This document shows positions 34,597 through 48,400 of a DNA stretch of 64,000 nt, in pieces. The DNA comes from Chrysomallon squamiferum (taxonomy: Eukaryota; Mollusca; Gastropoda; Neomphalida; Peltospiridae): positions 9,078,260 to 9,142,259 of the forward strand of contig CM022674.1 in NCBI GenBank assembly GCA_012295275.1, read 5' to 3'. A program made the position numbers and the translations under genes. The notes beneath the pieces are model-generated. The model worked only from the letters and a program-made list of their open reading frames with translations, ran no database searches and was not told where the DNA came from. Numbering within the stretch: the stretch's first letter is position 1; each line of letters starts with the position of its first letter.

Positions 34597-37500
34597 AGAT
34601 ATAGATAGAGATAGATATAGATAGATAGATATGAGAAGAAAAACAATAATAAATAATAATAATAAAAAAATGACAAATAACTGCAAAATATGCTAATGAA
34701 AATACAACTTACCAAAATAGCCAGTATCCCACATGGCACCTTGAAATAAATAGAAAGATTGTTTTAAAATCACATGCACTGTTTTCATATTCAGATCTTA
34801 TTATATTTAAGTGATTAAAATTTTTAAAAATGTTAAATCCACAAAATAAGATTTTAATAATTTATCAGGATTTATTAAACAAACAAAAAATTAAAATTAA
34901 AATTAAAAAAGGTGAAAAATACATTCTTAAGTAATCTAGTAAATGTTATTACATTACTTATAGTTTAATGCTTTCTGTTTCAAAATATTTCTGTGGTATC
35001 TGCTAGATAATATACATTTCTCTCTCTATCATATAAAAATATAATTATTCTTAATCATAAATGAAACCATTATAGCTTTACTAACATAGAAACCTTTGTT
35101 GGTATAATATATTTATCATCATTATTATCATTTTATTTTTTTGTTTTTAAACAGACTTCAATGGATAATCAAAAATAGTAAATAAGTAAGGTAACATATA
35201 TTCATTTGAGTTTTTAATCTCATGAATTTACTTTTGCAATTAACTAAATTTTGACTCTAACTGAAACTGTGTAAGTTTAGACACATTACTCAGAAAACAT
35301 TTCCTCAGTTTTCATTTATTCCCTTGACAACAAATAATATCCCATGGTTTCTATTCAATACTTGTTGTCAAGGAAATATACCACTAATAGCAAAGAATAG
35401 CAGAATAAAGTAATATAATTATATACTAATTATAAAAAAAAATATATATATTTATATCATAACAGTGTTTAGTGAAAGAAACTGAAAAAAAGAGATCATT
35501 TTTATAGTCAAATGATATTTGATTTTAAAAAGAAAGGATACTGGTAATAAATAAATACACATACTTGTTTGTGCACACAACCACACATACAACTATAACT
35601 AATAAATGTACACTGAGGCATACATTAACATTAACATTTTTCTCATTTAAGTAATGCATATTAAAATAAAAATACTGAAAAAACCCCAACAAAAAACAAA
35701 ACAATATGCTGTTTCTTTTTTCTATTTTTTTGGTTGTTCATTACAACCATTCATATATATTTATTTAAATTTACACCTATTGCAATATTTAAATGCAACC
35801 TAACAATTATTTTTGTTTTTAAATTACAATTTGTGACAGAGTCTAAACAGCAGGTAACATTAATTTGTTTAGCAGACACTAGAGAAAAAACACAATCACA
35901 GAGGAAACACACAAACTGTTACAAATACAGTAATTATTTTTATTGTGATGTTCAAATTTAATTTAAAAAACATCTTTAATATTTCTATAAATAGAATACT
36001 TGTGTCCACTAACAACAAAATACTTCCTTTTTCATAAATTCCTCCCTTCAGATAGACTCTACCACAACAAATATTTGACTACTTGCACAGACAGAGGTGC
36101 ACTGGTTTGGCTATCAATATGTACATAGCAATCTATTGTTGGGCTTGCTTTCCATGCAAAATATATATAAAGTTAACCTGTATACATCTTTGTGTTTGCC
36201 AAGTCCATCGCTTCCCTGACAGGACTCAAACTGTAAATTTACAATGCACTTAGCACATATACACTCCATAATTAGGACTCTATAACTTAAGGAATGTCTG
36301 AATGGGAAAAAAGAAAATCTTTTTTCTATTGTTTATCTTTTTTCAACTCTTATTTTTCTTCCCCCATGTTTAATAACTTTTTTTTTTTAAACTTGCTTTT
36401 ATATTTACATATGTTAATTCTATGTCAGTTGTCTGTCAAGTTTTAAATTTAAATTTTACCCTTTTTTTTTCTTTTTTAATTAAACCCCCCAACAAAATCT
36501 ATCATAAACATCAGGATTTTTTATATCATATGATGTCAAAATGTTAATGATAGTTTTTAATGATAATAACAGATGTTCAAAAAATCAATCAGGATTTGTT
36601 TTTTTGTTTTTTTAAATTTTATTACCATTTAATTTTTTTAACATCTTTTTTTTTCTTCTCTTACTCAGACTTTGGTTAATACATCTATGACTTCAATACA
36701 GCAAATTTTGTTTTATTAAGTCAAAAAAAGAAAATTATTCAAGTACAGTCTAGTATATTGGCTTCTGGCACAATACTTCTTAGTTTTCTTGTCTTACCAA
36801 CAGGAAGGTGCACATAAAATATCTGTTCTGCTAATCAGTAATTATATTCTGTGGAAGTACTGCAGCAGCCTTCAGTATGAGAAGTCTATTACTGAAATAT
36901 GTTGATAAAAATTATTCAAAAATATTTTATGTTCTTTTTTAAAATGTTTGAAAAAAACAACATAAAACATTTTTTAATATTTTAACTTAATTCTAACTTG
37001 AATGAAATCCTTGACTTTAAAAATAATGACCAATTGACTTGTTTCATGCAAAGTTTTTACAATTTATTGTCTTTTGTAGACATTAGAAAGTATATTTTTT
37101 ATTTAAACATCTGATACAATTCAAAATAATTAAACAGATAAATAAATAAATGAGTAAATGTATTAACTCTAAATACCAGACATTCTAACTCATTTCAAAA
37201 GAAAAAGAAACAACAAAAAACAAAGTGAAAAAAAAAAAGAAAATTAAAAAATTATTTTTCTTTCAAAATAAACCATGTTAAAAAAATGTGACATAGATGT
37301 TTGTTACTGGGTTTATATCAGTAAATGCATAAGGTCACATAAAAACACACTTGAACTAACACACATGGACACACATCAAAAATAATAATAAATTAAAATG
37401 TGAAAGAAAAAAGCTTTTGATGATAATTATAACTATGTATAGCAATAATAACAATAACTGAAAAAAAAAAGTTCGGAACAGTTGACTGATATAAACATTA

Positions 37501-40500
37501 TTGTGTAATATGGATTAACAAAAATAATGTGTGTGTGTGTGATTATATATTCTGCAATGATATAATTAGTTTTCACGTGGCTGTAGTTGAGCACAGTATG
37601 TGTTACTGTGACACAATAAGATGTTACTGAGATGCATGCACACACCCACACCCACACACACACACACACCAAAAAGTTTCAGCAAGCTATTTTCATAACC
37701 AACTGACAAACCATGTGTACAGTGTTCTGTCAAACAGAAATGATTATATTATACATGTATATTATTTTAAATGCAACTAATTAATTCTGTGGACTGTTAT
37801 GTATTTTTAGCTGTCGAACTCTATTACTAAAATAACTACAGACTATTTATCTATCAACCAAAGCTGTCCAAAAATACATCATAATAGATTTAAAAGTTTG
37901 ACAGGCCAAAATATAAATCTACTTTTTAGTTGAGCTTCTCTTTTTTGCGCTGTTTTTACCGTTATTAATACTTCTTCTTGATACATTTAATTTAACTACA
38001 CATCTTTTAACAGTTCAAATATAAACCAGTTATAAGATATTTAATATCTAATACTTTGTGATAATAGTGGTACATACTAATTGTTTTGATGTACATTTTA
38101 CTATATTAATGTACTTTTTAATACACAGATTACATTATTTATATTGATACACTTTTTAATAACAAAGATAATATATATATATATATATTTTGTTTTGTTT
38201 TGATAACTTATTATATATTAGTTATATCTATGTACTTTTTATTAAAAGATCTACTCTAGTAATGTCTATGTGTTTTTTAATGACACATATCTACGTACTT
38301 CTTAATATCACAGATATACACTAGTCATATCCCTGTATTTTTTAATACCACACACACTATTTATTATTAATAATACAGCTATTAGTTACATCTATTAGTA
38401 ATATAATAAATCTATGTACTTTTAATAACAGATGTACACAAGTTGTGGCTAATTATTTCTTAATAACCAATAAACACTAGTAATTTATATGTACATTTTA
38501 ATAACATATATATAAATTAGTCATATCCAAGTACACTTGGAATCATTTGGAATCAAGAAAATATGTTGTTTTAGACAGAGTGCCTGTTTATAAAGATTAA
38601 ACATGACTTTGGATGTGGTTTTATTACAGATATGAAAGTTAAATATCTATCAAGTGTTAGCTGAGAAATATTTCTCTCCCAAGCAAATACCTTTGTAATT
38701 TGTTTTATTATTGTATATCAAACTTTAGTCATTAGGCCATTATCAATCCATTCAGATTTTTGAATTTGCCCGTCATTATTCGCTGCTGAAATGTTGATTT
38801 TAAACAATTGCTGATAATGGTCACTACATTTTAAAATGTCAGGCACTGACTGTCTTTATGTTTTAAATTGTATAATCAGGTTTCAGGTGAGGAAGGAACG
38901 TGGGCAAAATACTCGCCCTTTTAACAGATTGCAATGTCTAAGTCATTTTTTTAAGTAACTCTGCCATTATGACAAATTCAGTAGTACAATGCAAAAATGT
39001 GTGCGATAGATATTTATGCAGACTTCTGCTTATTCACACTGAATATAAATGTGTAAACTGTCTTAGGTATCAACACACACTAATAATAATCTTGTTCATT
39101 TAGAATGCATATAGTAAATTCAAAAAAATATGACACTGTTTATTAAGCCTTCAAAGAAGCTTGATCATTTCATCTCACGCAGTGGTCTAATTATGTAATT
39201 ATGTGCAAACTGTTGCCATTTTTTAAGAAGGGATTGCATTGCAAAGTTGTGTGCCAATGTTGACAAAACTAATTACTATACAACTTGTTCTTTTGTTCTG
39301 GAATTTACACCCTGAATCTAAAGTAGATAGCATCTGGATTAGACAGGGTTTTATTCATAATAGATTAATGATAGCTGGATGGGACTTTGAAATGGTGCAA
39401 GTTTTCACAGAAATCTGGATTAGTCAAAGGCCAGTTACATCAGTTACATCTATGTACTTTTTAATAATACAGATTATACACTAATCATATCTAAGCACTT
39501 TTTAAAAGATACTGATATGCAAGTTATAATCTACGTATCTTTTAATAAAACAGATTATATACAGATTATATTGATGTACATTTTAAAACTACTTATATGT
39601 ACCTCTGATTTTGTTGTTTTAATTTATTTTTAAATTTCTTTCCCTCATTGGAAAAAAAAAAATATATATATATATATATATAATATATATGTTTTATTAA
39701 TCATTTAAAAAATAATAAATAAATGAACAGTACATAGGCATGACTAGTGTAATAATTTATTGTAATTTATGTAAAACTAAACAAACAAATAATAACAATA
39801 ATAATAATAATAAATATATAAAATGTGTAAGAACTAATAAAACAATAAAAGCTTCATAATAATCATGTTGTTATAAAAATGTTCATGGATTAAATATTTA
39901 TTCACTGTCTTGTACATCTTTAGTTAGACATATTTTTCTTGTAACATTTCATTATGGCAATACTGCATGTTGCCACAGGTGCTCATGCAGTAACTCATTT
40001 TAACTTTGATTCATCTTTGTCTCATAGATTTACTGTGTCATTTGATTGCACAACAAGATGAACATTTACTGTATGTTAGATCTAGCAAAGCAGAGTGTGC
40101 AAGAGAATGACATAAATTGTAAACATAAATAAGATGGATCAAAATCACATCAAATGTTCAGTGAATGGAAAAATTTACAACAGAATTAGAAAAAAAAAAA
40201 AAAATGAAAGATGATGTAATAGAAGAACATTATTTTTGCAGAAAAAACCTACTTTATAACAAGAGTTAATCTAGAAGGGTTAATTTAAGCCATTTATTCT
40301 CTCACTAAAAAGTCATTAAAGGAACCTGGTATGAGAACAAATATGAGTTTGTTTATTAGAGGCTAAACTAAGTATTTATACTAATCTGTGACAAAAACAA
40401 GCTTTAAACACAAATTCACATACATTTTCACACACACACACGCGCACTAACTCAAAATTATCAATAAAACAAAAGAGAATATGACCATCAAAAAACTCAT

Positions 40501-43500
40501 ACATATATCTACATATATACATGCATTTTTGAAAGAAATACAACATGCATGAAAGACATTAAAACAAAAAAATATATAATGCATGCAGCAATTAACTTCT
40601 ACATAAATTTGTTTACATAATTATATAACATATATTCTTTAACATAGCAAGTTTCTACTCAGTCATGGTGCTAATTTTTATAATTTTTTTACTCAGCTGC
40701 ATCCTAAGCATATTGATTGAAGTGTTATTTTACAACACGAGTACTTCTCAGTTTAAAGAAGAATTCAATACACCCACAGACACACTGAGGCAAGGACTAC
40801 CAAACAGCTTGTCACCTGTATATTTTTCTTATTGATTTCTCTACAGATCTGGGGCAAAGCAACCTCAAAAATGTTTGTAGTAATAACCATGTTCATTTAT
40901 CTTACATTCAATCTTACATATAGCATGTTTTGATATCAAGGTTACAAAATGTTGTAATGTCTACATGAAGTTTATGTATATGATTGTGAAGTGGACTGTA
41001 ATTTCATCTAGTACACTGAATAAAGTCTGTGAAGTGCACTATGGCATTACTGTGAAATGACTGTTCATTCAATGTACATATAAATATATGTTTTGCAATA
41101 AATGTAACCTGATACTAGACATGTGTTACTAATGAATAATAAATAAGGAAATTAGTCAGTTTTGAATTACTGTAAGACATTTATGATATATTATATCACA
41201 ATTAGAATATCTTTAATTACAGACTTGGACTAAATAATAATCTAATTAAATACAATACTTAGTGAAAAAGTCTATGATTGCTTACTGTAACCAGATGTAG
41301 ATAAATATATAGCTTTATAAATACATTTTAATGACACTATTTTAAAGACTGGTATTTTTAAAAGGGTGTTATAAAAATTAATCAAAAATTCATAGTTTAT
41401 TGTTTCTAAAAGTTCACAGACTGCTGTTTATTTACTGTTGTTACAAAAAAACACTTATTATTGTAACACAAGTTTATTAAAAAGGATATGTTACAAAGCT
41501 TATGTACTGTTGTTACAAAGAATGACAGCTGCTACAGAAGCTCACCAACTTTTTAGTAAGACTTGTGTAACAGAAGTTCAATCAGTGTAAAGATAAAATC
41601 ATCTGTAGATGGTAAAAGCTTGACTGTTTACAATCCTTTTTCAAGTTCTCAGCAGCCATTCTTATAATCAAATGATTTTTAACATTATTTTATTTTTTTA
41701 TATCATCATCATTGTTGTTGTTGTTGTTGTTGTTGTTATTATTATTATTAGTAGTAGTAGTAGTAGTAGTAGTAGTTGTAGCAGCAACAGTATTGGTAAT
41801 AGTAGTATTAGTAGTGATAGTTCTAGCAGCTGTTTTATTTAAAAAAATTTAACATTTCCATGAGGAGTCAATTGCATGTCACATTCAATAAACCAATATT
41901 CATTGATCCATGACATTAACAGAGCAGCTTTCAAACAAATGTAATTAACTTACAGTTATTTTCAAACAACAGCAGGGATTATTTTACATGTTTTTGCGTT
42001 ATCCATTTAAAGCTACATGCTTATACTGGTTAATGAAGCCAAGCATCTAAATGTAATGTAAAGACTGACACAGAGAGAAGGATATACCAGTATGCTGTAA
42101 AGCAAATCTCATAATTATCAAGAAAATTAAAAATACTTTTAGCGTGTATGTACATATGTGTTTGTGTGTATCTGTGTTTATGTGCATGCATGTATGTGTA
42201 TACTTGTATGTTCATAAACAGTTTAAGTATAATCAGTTTATAAATACTTATTAAAACATTATCAATTCTTCATCATCAGATTATTAAAATAAAAGTAAAA
42301 TTAATACATGTATTATCTCCATAAAATTTTATGTGGGAATTTATTCAGAAAGTACATTCTGACATGACAAGTGAATTTTTGATATAAGAACAAAAATATA
42401 AATTGTAAAATGTAAAAATAAAGATTATTGTGAACACAAGCAGACAATTTACCAGGTATTGTACTTTCCTAGCTAAATGAAGGTTCAGTTAAAAGACACT
42501 TTGGATGTTGATACGATTCATAAAACAATTACTGAAGGTTTCTTTTCATTTTATAATTTAAAATAAAAATATCTGACACAAATAAAGACATGAGGTAATA
42601 TTTTAAACCAGTTTTTATTTTTGGTGTTGATTATAAAATGGATATAAATGTATCTGACTGGCAGGATATGTTAACTCTGATATAAATTTTAAAATCATCT
42701 CACAGTATAACAATTTAAAGGTAACTGCTGTTTTGTAAATTGATTTAAAAAATATTTGATCACTTGAAATGAAAATAAATCAATATTCTAAAACACGAAC
42801 AACAAATATATTTTTAAAACTGTTTTCTTATATATATATATATTCAAATCACAAAAAAGTATGGCATGAAATGACTGAAGTAAGTCTAGCTGAAGCAGAT
42901 ACAGAAACAGCAAAGAAGTCGTTTAAGCATTAACAAATAAATAAAACAAAAAGCCATTATAGCACATCTAAAGCATATCAGAGTGTACCGATATAGAAAC
43001 ACTGTGACCGGCAACTGACTCTGTGACATGTCATACAGTGATTCAATCAATAACATCTTCACCGGGTTCTTTCACTGTTACTGAGCTTTTTTAACAACAC
43101 AAGTACACATACACACATATTATTAATTGCTGTTCTTTTTACACAAACACATGACTTTTTTATGTGTATCCTTTTTAATAACATTAATACAAATATATCT
43201 CACATACATACACACAATACATGCTATAATTATGTTCTGTTTAATAACATTTAAAATAAATAAAACTGTAACATACTCTTCCTTTCATTAAGTTTTAATA
43301 ATACAGACATTAATCGTTAATATACTACACACATGCACATTATGTAGTTTTTAATCATTTTTAATAATACAAATATACACTACTTATTGATATATTTAAA
43401 TAATTCAGCTTAAGAATTTAACAGCTGGCTAATTGCTTCAACCATAACTTAAATCTTCTGTCACTACTACTTCTATACCATAACTATGTTCACTGCACTC

Positions 43501-45425
43501 TTGTTACTACTGAACAATTCTGTTTTTTCAGAATACATTATTATATGATCTGCTTTAAAATGTTATACTGAAAACAATATGAGTATATTAATCTTTGCTG
43601 TATATTAAACAAGAACAATCAAATGAAAACAGTAATGTAGGATACCTACTGATATGTAAATGAACATAATATATTTCTGTACTTCTGAGATAAAAGAAGA
43701 CAATGTATTTTAATTCAACAGACTTAATGACTGATTCATATCTAATCCATTATGTTGATCAGTCCATAGATATCCGTAATGACTGCAGGAAGAATAAAAC
43801 ATAATTATGTCAGTTTGTTGCTAATGGTTTTATATATGTAGGACATGTTGCAGGTATGTATGAGTTGTGATAACATATTTGAAATGTCTAACATAGACAG
43901 AGAAAACAGTAGCACACAATTAGGCCAGCCATGTCACTGCAACAAGAAAAAGAGCTTTATAATGATCATACATCCATTATGGAACAGCATCTCTGATATG
44001 TTGCATAATTCACAGTGTTCTAGAAGAGATTGCACTGCTAATCTCACAGCTATAAATTTGGCATGGGCATGTGGGGAAAAAAAATCAATGAAAAAAAAAT
44101 TGGGTTATGTACGAAATATTTGTTAAGCCTGCAATACTGGTATTCAAAATCTTGATTTTCAATGAATTCAGTTCCTGCTGGTTTGAAGGAAAAAATACTG
44201 TCCTTGAAAATGGAAAACACACTAATAGTGACCAGATGGGTGCTGTTAAAACATGTATCAGCCATTATAAACATAACAGATGTGAGGCAATATGTTACCT
44301 GTACTTGTGACTATCATTTCATGATGTCCAATATAACATAACACACACACACACACACACATATATATATTACATATGAAATGTGACATACACTTATAAC
44401 AATTTCCAGATGAGGATGGACTTTTAATAAATATAATAATTTTGTAGATCTTTTTTGTTTTGTTTTGACGTTCATGTTTTAAAACAGATTCTGTAAGGTG
44501 TATAAAAGTCAGTATTACCTATGTAACCATCTGTATAACATGTATAATATGTGTAACTGTTTAAATAACTGGTGTAACAGTCAATGTTATTTGTGTACAT
44601 CAGTATAATTTGTATACAAGTGTATTATTTATGTAACAGTTTGAATTAGTTATGTAACTTTATATTATTTGTGTTACTGTCTGTATTACATGTGTATTAT
44701 TTGTATAAAAGTGTATTACTTGTATTACAGTTTGTGTTACTTGTGTAACATGGTAAATATCAACTTAAAGACAAGGCAATGCTTTTGAGCTGTCAGTTAG
44801 TTACAGCTGGTGAAATCAAGTTTCTATCAATGCTGCAATAAAACTTTTATATACATTGATTGCAAATAATCAGTTATGTCTGAGAACCATTACAGGCTGT
44901 TAAAAAGTCTTTGAAGGGAATTAAATAGCACTATAAATGTAAGAAAAAGTCCATTAATCATATGTCATTTAAATTATCTGATAAATTTTTATTATAAGTA
45001 TGGCTTTGTTTTGTATATGTTTGAAAATTTTGTCATTTTCTCTGTTTTAAGTGTCTGTAATTCTGTATTTTAGTTAGTGTGTGTTTGTAGTTCTAAATTT
45101 TTGTGTTTGTGTGTATGTATATGTGCATATTTACCAACAATTGTCATCAATAATTTTCTTTGCACTGCAAGTTAGTTATTGCTTAAAATCATCTTGTAAA
45201 ACAAACATAAATACTACTTATTGTCACATTTTTTTTTTCTTAAAATATTATAAGACCTGTGAAAATTAAAAGAATATTTAGAAAAAATTAGTATTTAAAT
45301 TAAAAGAAAACAGTAATGATTTACTGATAAATTAGTTGTATGTGGAAAATTCAGCTTACAAAATTTGATACCAAATCAGTGGGCTTCATTTGTATTGAGA
45401 AAAAGATTACCAGTATCAAAAAAAC

Positions 45426-45470
<45 letters not shown>

Positions 45471-48400
45471 GCGCGCACACAAACACACAAATACATGCAC
45501 ATGCATGCAGATATATTCACACAAAGAAAATTATAAAATAAAAGGATACATTAATTATTCATGTTTAATGTTGGTTATCATTGTTCCAAGAATAGACAGT
45601 TTATGTGACACTGTAACCTTTTCACATTATATATTTTAAAAAAAAAGTTCTCTCTGAATCGGTGCATTACATTCCTTAATACCATACATATTCTAACTGC
45701 ATGCACCATGTTCCGCTGTAATCCAGTAGAGTATTACAGCAGAATTAGAGGAGATTACCTGGCTAATGCTGGGGCCTGGTTGAGGTAAACAAAATCAATC
45801 CAACTAATTTTTGTACTCTCATGTCTCAGACATTTTCTAATTGCTAACTTTTTCTTCCTTGTGCAAAATAAAAATTCTCTTCTCACAACTCTGCTAATCT
45901 GTTAGTAAATGAAATGTTTTCACCAATCTCAATATAAACACTATTTGTTGGGGTGTTCTTTATTTCTTGTTATATATATATATATTTTATAACCAGAATG
46001 AACACAAATATTTTTATTTTTATTTTTTTCTAAATAAATTTTATTATGTAACAAATTATTTATTTTTATGAATGGGTGGAGTGTAATTAAATGAGTATTT
46101 TATTTTTTTCTCAGCTTCCTTCAACAACAAAAAATATTGCTCTTTCAAAATATAAAAAATTAATAGCAACAAATACAAAAATACTTTTTAACATCGTTTA
46201 TCATGATTTATATTATCCTTTTTCAATAAAATAAAACGATATCAACAATCTATATTTTGAAACCAGTGAGGTATAAAACAGATTTCATAACTAACATTGA
46301 GATAATGCTTTTATCTTGTATTGTGTAAAGTTTATTAACATAGAAAATAACAATGTTGAATTAAAAATGAATATATTCTCTATGTAATTTAAATGTAATT
46401 TAAAAATGCATCTTACATTTAATACTCAGTAATAACACCCTGATTCATATTAAGGAACTCATAAAATGGTTTTAAAATTATATCTATAAATATCTGTAAG
46501 ATTAACAATTACACCAAAAAAGCTAGTGTTAACACCTAACTCAATTATGTCACATTCAACAGAGACAAGGTTTTTATAATTGTGCTTAACTGCATTGTTA
46601 GACTTTACTCTGTATTGTTAAACAAATGTTTACTTGTCTGATGTATGATTAAAATACAACAGTTTTCATTTTATTTAGTTACAGGGTCTTGCAGAAGTTA
46701 TTATTTTCAAATACTTATTTCAGCACTTAATGTGTTGTTGTCTGTTCATTTTACAAATATGCTGAAATTAAATTTTAAAATTAAATATTCTCAGTAAAAT
46801 TCTGCTGTTAAATGATTCGAAAAGAAAATCTATTATTAATGAATACCTACCAGTTATCAGAAAATCATAAACCATTGAGTTTACCTAGTTTATGATTAAT
46901 ACAATTTAGGATCTGAACATCTGATTTCACACTGTGCATGCACCATTAGTCTATAACAATATTTTAAAAATTTAAATCTGCAGACATGCTGTAAAAGGTG
47001 TTCCTTTCTCCAGGTTGTTGCCCTGTAATTTTATCCACGTCTGCATCACCATTAATTGAAAACAATTTTAGTCTGAATTTTGTGGTTACACCTAGCAGTC
47101 GGTAGTGCACATGCACTGACAAAAGACCGCAGCAGGGTGCAGCTATGTTTTTAATTTTAAGATCAATAGTTACACCAGACTTGTCAGTTGGCAAAGTCTT
47201 TTTTCTTTGTGTATTCAGAAATATTTACAAAACATCATTTCTTATATTATTAGGGATCACTGCGCATTGTTTAAATAATCATATTTTCCACATTCAACAC
47301 TTTTGTTTTTGCCAAAGTTCTATTTCTTTTACTTGTTTATCTTTGCTATTCATTAAATAGTTCTGTATTATTAAAAAGTTTCAGTATTCTGGAAAATGAA
47401 GTGAATTGTTTTATGACAGACAAGCGATAATTAAATACGATAGTTGTATTGTTTTTCAAATAGTAATTAAATTAAACTAAATATATTTATTTAGCTAAGT
47501 ATCAACTTTTTATTTTTACATCTAATTCTATTTTTAATTTTAGTGTTTGCTCTTAATTAAATAGTGAAAGTGATAAAAGCTAGATTTGATGTATTTTTAT
47601 CTTTTATTCTATAGCTTAGAGTTAAATCTTTAAACTATTGTTAATAATAATACTGACAATATATTGAACAGATCAGTATAGTGTGCAAATCACCAAATCT
47701 GAATTTAGTCTTTTAAAAAACACAATATATTTATATTTTTAAAATAAATAATATAAGTTAGAAACAACACATACCATGATTTTTCTTAATGAGGAGTAAC
47801 TTTTCAAAGGCTAAATCCACTTTTATTCTTTGCTGAATATTAAGTTCAAAAATAAAATAATATTTATTAACAATTTCATATTTTATTTTATCCATTTATG
47901 GGTTTTTTTCAACGTACAGATGCACTATGCAAGAACATTAATCCTTTGTTGCTATTTTAAAACCATCAGAACTAGGTGGACTCCGCCTAAATCGATGAAA
48001 AAATCTATACCAGGAGACCCAATACAAACAGCCAATTTTCTGCTCACTGAGACTGCATGAGCACTGAATTCTACAATAAATGTTTCTATCAATATTATGT
48101 CTTCTGTTTCTTTTTAATTTTTTTAGTGTTTGGTTAAAATGATTAAGAACAGGTGCTAAGGTTGTGATAAGAAGAACATTTGTGAAGAATATCATTTATA
48201 AAATTAATTTTTTAAAGTAAACTTTAACTTAAAAAAGAGAAGTAAAGAGAAAACGCTAAAAACTAAGAAAAGCCAAATCATAGGTTGCCTGTTTCTTTGC
48301 TGTTTTATGGCAGCACTCATTCAAGCAGTATGTTAAGAAAGAGTAAGAAAATATCTCCACAAAAAACTGCTATTCACCTATTAGCATGTTCATGAAAGGA

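Larger units (their letters stand above)
30789..34712 (-). other. Intron with 31-bp array and GTAT/GATA tract
   Basis: AT-rich. Contains the array at 33803-34150 and the compound microsatellite at 34466-34631. No further exon seen. Confidence 0.65.

Noticed and set aside
43845-44126. 93-residue plus-strand frame with several cysteines
   Set aside because: No splice signals, no recognisable motif, overlapped by an equally long antisense frame; chance is sufficient.
45755-45785. Possible 17-nt microexon GCCCCAGCATTAGCCAG between exons 2 and 3, minus strand
   Set aside because: Length breaks the frame between phase-1 neighbours, so inclusion would disrupt the protein.
46964-47194. 76-residue minus-strand frame in a GC-richer patch
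   Set aside because: No homology recognised and no splice sites in phase with neighbouring exons; kept only as an unexplained patch within the long intron.
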